Below, in pieces: positions 1 through 5,629 of a DNA stretch of 7,148 nt. A model generated the notes under the pieces. It was given only the letters and a program-made list of their open reading frames with translations. It was not told where the DNA came from and did no database searches. Source of the stretch: Candidatus Nitrosopumilus sp. (lineage in GTDB: Archaea > Thermoproteota > Nitrososphaeria > Nitrososphaerales > Nitrosopumilaceae); contig JAEMQG010000180.1 in NCBI GenBank assembly GCA_022758935.1, positions 1-7,148 on the forward strand, given 5' to 3'. The translations under genes were made by a program, and so were the position numbers. The number at the start of each line of letters is the position of its first letter. The first letter of the stretch is position 1.

Positions 1-19
1 GACAGTGTAATTCAGTTTT

Positions 20-61
20 GATAATCAATTTCAAATAGAATTTCCACGTTTAGATTATAAT
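20..61 (-). promoter_or_regulatory. Possible promoter and leaderless start of a gene running off the left edge
   Basis: On the minus strand a TATA-like box (ATTATAATC, 53-61) lies 23-29 bases before two in-frame TTG codons (ending at 34 and 28). From there a reading frame stays open to the window edge, about 9-11 codons. The spacing matches the other TATA/TTG pairs in this window, so a minus-strand gene downstream of cofE may begin here. The visible peptide is too short to identify, and the box could equally be chance in AT-rich DNA. Confidence 0.2.
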
Positions 62-83
62 CCTATTGCAAATAATGTCGTGT

Positions 84-809
84 CTATCGAAATAAATCTT
101 CATCTTGAGGACGAATGAGATTATCAATCGAAGAATTTTCATTTTTGAAGTCATACCCGCGAATAATAGCAATAGGGCAATTAGCTGTTTTTTTCATAAC
201 TAGTTCTGCAGCGGAGCAAAGTTCATCAGCAATGGCAATTGCCGTAACATGCAAAGTTTTCTCAAAAGTATCTCTAGTTCCAACATAATCAAGTATAGGA
301 TTCATACCAGAAATTCCAATAGCATAATTGGTTTGTCCCATTCTAAAAGGCCGACCAAATGTATCAGAAATTATAACAGAAACAGTTTTGTTTATTCTTT
401 TTAAAATTTCATTACAAATATTTTTTGCAGAAACATTAGAATTTAAAGGAAGTAAGGTTACAAACCCATGTTTGACGTTACTCTCATCTATGCCAGCATT
501 TGCACAAATAAATCCGTTATTTGTTTCAACGATAATTATCCCATGATCCATGCGGATGATTCTTTTTGATTCATTTAGAATCAATTCGATAACGCGAGAA
601 TCTTTTTTGTATTCAGAGCCAATACCTTCTGCCAATATGGAAGGCACGATAGAGGATAGTTCCACAGTACGACCTTCTTGTTTTGAGATGATTTTTTGTG
701 CAATTACCAAGACATCATTATCAAAGATTTTTTCCGAATTAATTATAAGTCCAGCAAGATCATCATTGAGTTCGATCTCCTCAGCAACATACAATGGAAT
801 AATTTGCAA
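84..809 (-). CDS. cofE: Coenzyme F420-0:L-glutamate ligase (CofE)
   Basis: CofE uses GTP to add L-glutamate residues to F420-0 in the cytoplasm, building the tail of the deazaflavin cofactor F420. The 241-residue protein is the length of the stand-alone archaeal enzyme and shows the family motifs in order: NDDLA (15-19), QKIISKQEGR (38-47), the ET-x2-GFICANAGIDESN block (95-111), the ISDTFGRPFR-x-GQTN block (147-161), DEL (195-197) and AAELVM (200-205). The start is TTG; the codon immediately upstream in frame is TGA, so the frame cannot extend further. A TATA-like box about 26 bases upstream fits a leaderless transcript beginning at this TTG. The gene follows the HAD phosphatase on the same strand after a 51-base gap, which carries its own promoter and an inverted repeat. 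I see no truncation or missing motif. Family assignment is firm; the exact number of glutamates added cannot be read from sequence. Confidence 0.95.
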   Translation of the reverse strand: MQIIPLYVAEEIELNDDLAGLIINSEKIFDNDVLVIAQKIISKQEGRTVELSSIVPSILAEGIGSEYKKDSRVIELILNESKRIIRMDHGIIIVETNNGFICANAGIDESNVKHGFVTLLPLNSNVSAKNICNEILKRINKTVSVIISDTFGRPFRMGQTNYAIGISGMNPILDYVGTRDTFEKTLHVTAIAIADELCSAAELVMKKTANCPIAIIRGYDFKNENSSIDNLIRPQDEDLFR

Positions 810-830
810 TCACAGTGCATCTAAAAGACA

Positions 831-840
831 GTAAAATATT
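831..840 (-). promoter_or_regulatory. TATA box of cofE
   Basis: On the minus strand AATATTTTAC is centred about 26 bases before the cofE TTG codon, the usual distance of an archaeal TATA box from the transcription start. Together with the in-frame TGA directly before the TTG, it supports a leaderless or nearly leaderless mRNA. No Shine-Dalgarno sequence precedes the TTG. Confidence 0.5.
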
Positions 841-843
841 GTT

Positions 844-860
844 TGTGTATTAATTACACA
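844..860. repeat. Perfect inverted repeat TGTGTA-N5-TACACA between serB-like gene and cofE
   Basis: Two perfect 6-base arms (844-849 and 855-860) flank the 5-base spacer TTAAT. The dyad fills the space between the stop codon of the HAD phosphatase gene (861-863) and the cofE TATA box, directly upstream of the box where the BRE and activator/repressor sites lie in archaea. It may be an operator for a small dimeric regulator. The arms are A/T-biased and short, so chance is possible. The loop is too short and the stem too weak to look like a terminator hairpin. Confidence 0.45.
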
Positions 861-1493
861 TTACAATTCTAGTTTATAGTGTTTATTTATAATGTCAAGT
901 ATTTTGGAAAGATCTTTTTCTTCCAATGTAGTAGTTGCTAAATCTTTTACCACATCCTGAGCTCTATAGGCGATACCTAACCCAGAAATATCAAATAATT
1001 TAACATCATTGGCCCCATCAACTACGCATGTGATGTCTTCTTTCTTTTCATTCCATTCAGCAATTTTGATTTTAGCAGATTTTGATTTATCAGAATCAAC
1101 ATGCAATTTTAAGCCATCTAGTTTTCCGTCTTTGAAAATTAATTCGTTTGAAAAAATGTAATCTAGATCGAGTTCAGTTTTTAATCTGTCAGTCATGATG
1201 GTAAAACCGCCAGAGATTGCCATTAATTTCCATCCTGCGGATTTTAAAACCTGACATGCTTTTTTGGCACCCGTCATAATAGGCAAACCATCTGCAACTT
1301 CTTTACATGTATTATAATCAAGACCCTTTAATGCCTCAACTCTTGTTTTGAGACCCTCTTCCCAATTAATAACACCTTGAATACCTTTTTTTGTAATTTC
1401 CCAAATTTCAGCTTCTTTGTTGAGTTTTTCTGCAAGAATTGGAAGATATTCTGCATCATACAAAACACCTTCAACATCAAAAATTGCCAGCAA
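861..1493 (-). CDS. serB: HAD-family phosphatase, SerB/ThrH-like (putative phosphoserine phosphatase)
   Basis: This is a HAD subfamily IB hydrolase, likely the last step of serine synthesis (phosphoserine to serine) or a related phosphotransferase. Numbered from the TTG at 1493 (210 residues), motif I is DVEGVLYD (nucleophile D6, with E8 in place of the usual second Asp), motif II is ISGGF (S94), motif III is the DKSKSAK region (K136), and motif IV is VDGAND (D159, D163). An ATG at 1568 would add 25 residues ahead of the first beta strand. HAD proteins of this type normally begin just before motif I (MLAIFD...), and a TATA-like box at 1518-1532 lies inside that extension, so I chose the TTG. 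The DxEG form of motif I resembles ThrH (phosphoserine:homoserine phosphotransferase) more than classic SerB (DxDxT), so the substrate is inferred. It is followed by cofE on the same strand. Confidence 0.85.
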   Translation of the reverse strand: MLAIFDVEGVLYDAEYLPILAEKLNKEAEIWEITKKGIQGVINWEEGLKTRVEALKGLDYNTCKEVADGLPIMTGAKKACQVLKSAGWKLMAISGGFTIMTDRLKTELDLDYIFSNELIFKDGKLDGLKLHVDSDKSKSAKIKIAEWNEKKEDITCVVDGANDVKLFDISGLGIAYRAQDVVKDLATTTLEEKDLSKILDIINKHYKLEL

Positions 1494-1517
1494 CTGATTT
1501 CTGATTTGCAAAAAATT

Positions 1518-1532
1518 ATTAATTATATTAAA
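1518..1532 (-). promoter_or_regulatory. TATA box of the HAD phosphatase gene
   Basis: On the minus strand TTTAATATAATTAAT sits about 30 bases upstream of the TTG at 1493, giving a predicted transcript start within a few bases of that codon. It lies downstream of the alternative ATG at 1568; if it is the true promoter, that ATG is not on the mRNA. The rest of the gap to the next gene (1533-1691) shows no gene or RNA that I can recognise. Confidence 0.5.
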
Positions 1533-1691
1533 GTTGACAGTCGGATTTTGGCCTTCACATAAGAGCATTTGTTAGGTCCGATATCACCTAAAAAGGATCA
1601 TTTCACAGATAGTCACAAAGATCATAGAGTTACAAAGGTGGCTCTCAGAAATGCCTTGTTTTTACTTTTTTCAAGTAAGATAGTTCAAGAT

Positions 1692-1970
1692 TTAGGGAAT
1701 TGCAGTTATTTCCTTTTTGTAAGATTCCTCTTTAGATATTCCGCCGTACCCCGGATCAATCTTTTGTCTAGGATTTAATGTCGTATCATGATGACATTTT
1801 TTATTACATATTGGACAAAATGTTCTATCCAACAATATACACTGGCAGATATGATTTTTCATATACCCCTGAGCGGCTGAATTCCATTCTCCCGTACCGT
1901 TGCAATACACGCATCTATTTGAGGAGAAGGTACCAGCACCATTACAGAAATCACATACATCATCTAACAT
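1692..1970 (-). CDS. Small DnaJ-type zinc-finger protein, conserved hypothetical
   Basis: This 92-residue protein carries two CxxCxGxG repeats typical of the DnaJ cysteine-rich domain: CDFCNGAG (6-13) and CVYCNGTG (20-27). These are followed by a CQC pair (C42, C44) and CPICNKKCHH (C52, C55, C59, H60, H61). This could bind two or more zinc ions. No J-domain, membrane segment or signal peptide is present. The C-terminal third, beginning DTTLNPRQK, is polar and Cys-free. I infer a role in protein or nucleic-acid binding or in chaperone assistance, but function is unknown. The ATG at 1970 has a weak Shine-Dalgarno-like GAGGT nine bases upstream. However, an upstream ATG at 1990, in another frame, sits exactly where a leaderless transcript would begin and encodes MEEVLAK before the frame breaks, so the annotated start may be shortened by a one-base discrepancy. 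Confidence 0.75.
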   Translation of the reverse strand: MLDDVCDFCNGAGTFSSNRCVYCNGTGEWNSAAQGYMKNHICQCILLDRTFCPICNKKCHHDTTLNPRQKIDPGYGGISKEESYKKEITAIP

Positions 1971-2012
1971 TTGGCCAAGACCTCTTCCATTGTATCAATC
2001 TAGGCTCATAAG

Positions 2013-2023
2013 CAATATAATTG
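2013..2023 (-). promoter_or_regulatory. TATA box of the zinc-finger gene
   Basis: On the minus strand CAATTATATTG is centred near 2018. Counting about 27 bases downstream puts transcription start at about 1991, immediately before an ATG at 1988-1990. This is the main argument that translation begins at 1990 rather than 1970. Confidence 0.45.
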
Positions 2024-2102
2024 CATTTTTTTAAAACAAAAGAAGGTCAATAGAATGATTCAAGAGGATATTTTTAAAAGGTTCACAGAATAGTTTTCAA
2101 AA

Positions 2103-2198
2103 TTATTTGATCTCCATCATTCCACAGTTTATACACATTCGCTTTGACTGAATTTCAAACCAGGCAAAATTATGAATATATCCTTTCTTACACTCCAT
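2103..2198 (-). CDS. Possible 31-residue zinc-ribbon-like microprotein
   Basis: On the minus strand an ATG-initiated frame of 31 codons ends in TAA. It contains C3, H9, W13 and a C-x2-C-G knuckle (MCINCG, C22 and C25), spaced like a tiny CHCC metal site: C-x5-H-x12-C-x2-C. The same frame is open upstream for about 31 more codons (to a TAG at 2292-2294) but has no ATG, GTG or TTG there, so the upstream part could be the remnant of a longer protein or an unusual start. No clear TATA box fits the ATG. It lies upstream of, and on the same strand as, the DnaJ-type zinc-finger gene. I do not recognise a named family. The cysteine/histidine/aromatic pattern is the only evidence of coding. Confidence 0.4.
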   Translation of the reverse strand: MECKKGYIHNFAWFEIQSKRMCINCGMMEIK

Positions 2199-2435
2199 AA
2201 GAATTCTAGTTAATTTAAATCGGATTTGAGAAGAATGGTCAAGAATTGTATCGATCGTACGTTGAAAATTTATGAAAATAAAAAGGAAGTCCTATTTTGA
2301 ACCATGTAGACCCCGGTAGAATATAGAGTGTGTATTGTAGACATAAAGTGTAAAAAAAGTGAGTCCAACGGCAATGGCGCATTTCTATTATAGTTTGCGA
2401 AGTGTATAAAACTAAATTCAGTTTTTTAAAAAGGT
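2199..2435. other. Divergent intergenic region, no recognisable gene
   Basis: These 237 bases separate the minus-strand small zinc-finger genes from the plus-strand gene at 2436. They contain the plus-strand TATA box at 2403-2411 and a short palindromic stretch (CGATCG and CGTACG, about 2252-2261). TGTAGAC is repeated directly at 2305-2311 and 2336-2342. I looked for cloverleaf tRNA features and strong hairpins on both strands and saw none. Open frames here are short and have no convincing start or motif. Part of the left side is the open upstream extension of the 31-residue microprotein frame. Confidence 0.5.
2403..2411 (+). promoter_or_regulatory. TATA box of the 116-residue protein gene
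   Basis: TGTATAAAA is centred near 2407, about 28 bases before the TTG at 2436, so transcription would start at or within two or three bases of that codon. This is the clearest TATA box in the window and supports TTG as a leaderless start. Confidence 0.6.
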
Positions 2436-2786
2436 TTGAAATCTCAACATTATCAAAAAAACGCTAGTAATAAATCAAAGATAATTAATCAACCCGATAT
2501 GGGAGAATTGGAACATAAATTCGAAGTGAAAATAGATACCACTGAAAATAAACAGAAACTACCAGATAACGTCAAGGCAGAATTAAAGGAAACTGGAATG
2601 ATGGATGAAAAAGGAAAATTAAAACTCAAAGGAGTAAGTCCCAAAATGCTTAAAAAAATGAAGCAGGAATTTGTACAGTGTCCAGTATTAAAGGAAGAGA
2701 TTCAATTTGTTCAATGTTTTATTTGTCCGAATTTCCAAAGCAGAGTCATGGGAAAAGTTCTCTGTAAGGGCGACCCATTAAAATAA
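2436..2786 (+). CDS. Conserved hypothetical protein with C-terminal four-cysteine motif
   Basis: This 116-residue soluble protein starts at TTG. Residues 1-45 are polar and probably disordered. A Lys/Glu-rich central part (about 46-80) contains the segment KLKLKGVSPKMLKKMKQEF. The C-terminus carries C82, C94, C97 and C110 in the pattern C-x11-C-x2-C-x12-C (key segments QCPVL, CFICPNF, LCKGDPL). That pattern suggests a single zinc site or possibly a small iron-sulfur site. There is no signal peptide or membrane helix. It is transcribed in the same direction as proS, after which an 83-base gap contains a separate promoter candidate, so it is probably its own unit. I do not recognise an experimentally defined family. 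Coding is supported by the cysteine pattern, the TATA box at the right distance and AT-rich codon use like its neighbours. Confidence 0.75.
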   Translation: MKSQHYQKNASNKSKIINQPDMGELEHKFEVKIDTTENKQKLPDNVKAELKETGMMDEKGKLKLKGVSPKMLKKMKQEFVQCPVLKEEIQFVQCFICPNFQSRVMGKVLCKGDPLK

Positions 2787-2840
2787 AGACCAGAGAGATC
2801 ACAGCAATCAGATAATGTGTAGGTTATCACGAAAGGCTCA

Positions 2841-2852
2841 TTAGTAAAATTA
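2841..2852 (+). promoter_or_regulatory. Candidate TATA box of proS-egtB
   Basis: TTAGTAAAATTA lies about 24 bases before the TTG at 2870 and only about 12 before the TTG at 2858. The distance favours 2870 as a leaderless proS start. The box is weaker than the one at 2403, and the preceding gap (2787-2840) shows no other clear signal and no T-rich terminator for the upstream gene. Confidence 0.35.
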
Positions 2853-2869
2853 TTTCTTTGAATTCTAGT

Positions 2870-4312
2870 TTGAGTAAAGAAGACATTGGGATTACAGTAT
2901 CAAAAGAGACGGACTTTAGTGAGTGGTATACACAAGTGGTACTAAAAGCAAAACTAGCAGATTATGCACCAGTAAAAGGCCTGATAGTGTTGAGACCTGA
3001 CGGGTATTCAATTTGGGAATCATTGAGAAGCACTTTTGATGAAAAATTTTCTAAAAATGGGATTAGAAATGGATTTCTTCCAATTTTAATTCCAGAATCA
3101 CTTTTAGGAAAAGAGAAAAAACATTTTGCCGGATTTAATCCTGAAGTGTTTTGGGTAACACATTCAGGAGAAAATGAAATAGGAGACAGACTAGCACTTA
3201 GACCAACTTCAGAAACTTTGGCATATACAATGTATTCTAAATGGATACAAAGTTGGAGAGACTTGCCATTAAAAATTAATTTTTGGAATACCGCATTAAG
3301 GGCAGAGATAAAAGCTACAAAACCATTTATTAGAACTTCGGAATTTTTATGGCAAGAAGGACATACGGTTCATGCAGTTCAAGAGGAAGCAGAAAAAGAA
3401 GTCATGATAATTTTAGAAATTTACAAAGATACAGTTGAAAATGAATTAGCAATTCCGGTAGTTACAGGTAAGAAAAGTGAAAAAGAAAAATTCGTAGGCG
3501 CAGTATATACAACAACTATGGAAGCAATAATGCCAGATGGAAAAGCTCTTCAGATGGGAACATCACATTTTCTGGGACAGAATTTTTCAATACCATTTGA
3601 AGTAAAATTTTCAGATAAAGACAATGTAGAAGAATTTGCTTGGCAAACTTCTTGGGGTGTATCATGGAGATTAATCGGTGCCATGATCATGGTACACGGG
3701 GATGACAAAGGTCTGGTATTACCACCAAAAGTAGCGCCAATTCAAGTAGTAATAGTACCAATTTACAAATCAGAGGAAGCCAAAAATATAATATTTCTAA
3801 AATTGAATGAGATTCGTGAACAATTAGAATCAGAAAAAATTCGAGTTCATGTAGATGACAGAAGTGAATTAACCCCAGGTTACAAATTCAACGATTGGGA
3901 GCTAAAAGGAGTTCCACTAAGAATTGAGATTGGAATCAAAGATATAGAAAAACAACAGGTTATTTTAGCAAAAAGATATAATCGAGAGAAAATAAGCATA
4001 GGGTTCAGTGAGATTGGAAAACTAGTCACCATATTAGACGAAATACAAAAAGATATGCTAAAAATTGCAAGAGTAAAAGCTAAAGAAAATACAATAAATA
4101 TTTTAGATTATTCAGAATTCAAATCAAGAATAGGAAAGGGTGGGTTTTTCACTACATACTGGTGTGGAAAAATAGAATGTGAGGAGAAAATTAAAGAAGA
4201 GACAGGGGCAGACATCAGAGTAATTCCTTTTGGTAGTGAAGACACAAGTGGAAAATGCATTTACTGTCAAGAACAGAGTATTGCAACATCAATTTTTGCA
4301 AGAGGGTATTAA
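2870..4312 (+). CDS. proS: Prolyl-tRNA synthetase, archaeal/eukaryal type
   Basis: ProS charges tRNA-Pro with proline using ATP. The protein is 480 residues from the TTG at 2870; a TTG at 2858 would add four residues (MNSS). I prefer 2870 because the N-terminus MSKEDIG looks typical of relatives and the TATA spacing fits. Numbered from 2858: the class II catalytic core runs from about 20 to 290, with RPTSE at 115-119, motif 2 around RTSEFLWQEGH (159-169) and motif 3 around DDKGLVLPP (282-290). The anticodon-binding domain is about 294-400. The C-terminal domain has C436, C441, C467 and C470 as zinc ligands and ends in the characteristic ARGY. Length, lack of the bacterial editing insertion and the C-terminal zinc domain define the short archaeal type. 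It ends 3 bases before egtB, so the two are likely one mRNA. No defect is seen. Confidence 0.96.
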   Translation: MSKEDIGITVSKETDFSEWYTQVVLKAKLADYAPVKGLIVLRPDGYSIWESLRSTFDEKFSKNGIRNGFLPILIPESLLGKEKKHFAGFNPEVFWVTHSGENEIGDRLALRPTSETLAYTMYSKWIQSWRDLPLKINFWNTALRAEIKATKPFIRTSEFLWQEGHTVHAVQEEAEKEVMIILEIYKDTVENELAIPVVTGKKSEKEKFVGAVYTTTMEAIMPDGKALQMGTSHFLGQNFSIPFEVKFSDKDNVEEFAWQTSWGVSWRLIGAMIMVHGDDKGLVLPPKVAPIQVVIVPIYKSEEAKNIIFLKLNEIREQLESEKIRVHVDDRSELTPGYKFNDWELKGVPLRIEIGIKDIEKQQVILAKRYNREKISIGFSEIGKLVTILDEIQKDMLKIARVKAKENTINILDYSEFKSRIGKGGFFTTYWCGKIECEEKIKEETGADIRVIPFGSEDTSGKCIYCQEQSIATSIFARGY

Positions 4313-4315
4313 AAA

Positions 4316-5626
4316 ATGACAGTAGCTACAGACATGGAAGAAAGGAACCCACTCTTAGAGCAATTCAAAGAAACTAGAAACAGAACGCTGGAATTAGTAA
4401 AAACTTTAGAAAAAGATGACTTTGTTGTACAGTCGGAATTTTTCACTAGTCCGCCAAAGTGGCACATAGGACATGTGAGTTGGATTTACGAAGCAATTAT
4501 GAGTAAAATAGATAAAAATTATGAATTTCATTCCAAAGAATTTTCAGAATACCTAAACTCATACTATCAACAATTTGGAGTTCCACATGATAAAGACAAG
4601 AGAGGAATCATCTCAAGGCCTACAACCGAACAAATTTTTCATTATTTTAATATAATTAGTCAAAGAGTAAATCACTTTATCGAATCAAAGTTGCTCAGTA
4701 AAGATGAAATTAAATTAATTATCATGGGATTTCATCATGAATGCCAACATCAGGAATTGTTAGTGTACGATCTGCAGCATTTATTGGCAGAACAGTACAG
4801 ACCAGTTAGAAAAAATGAAAAACCACGCTCATCAAATTTTGATCAAAAATCAATAAAAATCAAAGGTGGTATATTCTCAATGGGGTATAACGGGGCAGAC
4901 TATTGCTATGACATTGAATTACCGGAACACAAAGTGTATCTTGAGAACTATAAGATAGATGCATTTCCAGTCACTAATGAACAATATCTAGAATTCATAG
5001 AAGATGGCGGGTATGACACTTACAAGTATTGGCTTTCAGACGGATGGGAAAAGGTGAAAAAGAATGAATGGATGTCACCGATGTATTGGGAAAAGACAGT
5101 CGGTCAGTGGAAAATAAGGGATTTTCTAGGAATTAGAAAATTAAATCCAAAAGAACCAGTATGCCATGTTAGCTATTATGAAGCAGATGCATATTGCAAA
5201 TGGGCAGGAAAAAGGATTCCGACAGAAGCTGAATGGGAAAAAGCTGCATGCTGGAATGAAGAAAAACAGCAAAAAACAATATTTCCGTGGGGAAATGAGC
5301 AGCCAACAGAACAAAATTCTAATTTATTAGAATCATATCACTGGGGATGCACAGAAATTGGATCATACCCTAATGGTAGAAGTCCATCAGGATGCCATCA
5401 AATGATAGGAGACGTATGGGAATGGACAGCATCAGAATTTACAGGGTATCCTGGATTTAAGACAGGATTTGAAGAATACAACGACAAGTGGTTTACGAAT
5501 CAAAAAGTATTACGTGGTGGATCTTTTGGAACACCGAAAATGTCAATTCGTGGAAGTTATAGGAATTTTTTCAGATTGGACGAAAGATGGCTAGTCTCAG
5601 GATTTAGATGTGCAGAGAGTGTTTAG
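4316..5626 (+). CDS. egtB: Hercynine oxygenase (ergothioneine synthase EgtB), DinB-SUMF1 fusion
   Basis: EgtB is a non-haem iron enzyme that uses O2 to join a thiol (cysteine or gamma-glutamylcysteine) to hercynine, the sulfur-insertion step of ergothioneine synthesis. The 436-residue protein has an N-terminal DinB-like four-helix domain (about 10-165). It holds PPKWHIGH (H53) and HHECQHQE (H141, H145), the three-histidine iron site. A formylglycine-generating-enzyme/SUMF1-type domain (about 180-434) follows, with KGGIFSMG, RIPTEAEWEKAA (300-311), GDVWEW (365-370), VLRGGSF (398-404) and GFRCA (429-433). It starts at ATG three bases after the proS stop; GAGGG inside the proS end (4302-4306), about nine bases upstream, could act as a weak ribosome site. 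It lies convergent to egtD. The sulfur donor cannot be fixed from these motifs, and no EgtA, EgtC or EgtE gene is visible here. C143 replaces the more usual Gln inside the iron motif. Confidence 0.92.
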   Translation: MTVATDMEERNPLLEQFKETRNRTLELVKTLEKDDFVVQSEFFTSPPKWHIGHVSWIYEAIMSKIDKNYEFHSKEFSEYLNSYYQQFGVPHDKDKRGIISRPTTEQIFHYFNIISQRVNHFIESKLLSKDEIKLIIMGFHHECQHQELLVYDLQHLLAEQYRPVRKNEKPRSSNFDQKSIKIKGGIFSMGYNGADYCYDIELPEHKVYLENYKIDAFPVTNEQYLEFIEDGGYDTYKYWLSDGWEKVKKNEWMSPMYWEKTVGQWKIRDFLGIRKLNPKEPVCHVSYYEADAYCKWAGKRIPTEAEWEKAACWNEEKQQKTIFPWGNEQPTEQNSNLLESYHWGCTEIGSYPNGRSPSGCHQMIGDVWEWTASEFTGYPGFKTGFEEYNDKWFTNQKVLRGGSFGTPKMSIRGSYRNFFRLDERWLVSGFRCAESV

Positions 5627-5629
5627 AAT

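Noticed and set aside
328..834. Two plus-strand open frames across cofE
   Set aside because: They are antisense shadows of the strongly supported cofE coding frame and show no domain motifs.
1494..1568. 25-residue N-terminal extension of the HAD phosphatase from ATG 1568
   Set aside because: The extension lies before the first beta strand, has no family similarity I recognise, and contains the likely TATA box; TTG 1493 gives the normal N-terminus.
1569..2011. Two plus-strand open frames (69 and 77 codons) opposite and beside the zinc-finger gene
   Set aside because: The second is antisense to the CxxCxGxG-bearing frame; the first is low-complexity, without motifs or a promoter at the right place.
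2235..2300. Plus-strand 21-codon frame beginning MVKNCIDRTLK
   Set aside because: Too short, with no TATA box or motif; likely chance in AT-rich DNA.
2239..2382. Minus-strand 47-codon frame beginning MRHCRWTHFF
   Set aside because: No promoter fit, no recognisable motif, and it overlaps the open frame upstream of the 31-residue candidate in a different phase.
2199..2435. Structured RNA or tRNA in the divergent gap
   Set aside because: No cloverleaf, T-loop signature, k-turn or long stem could be found by eye; only short palindromes such as CGATCG.
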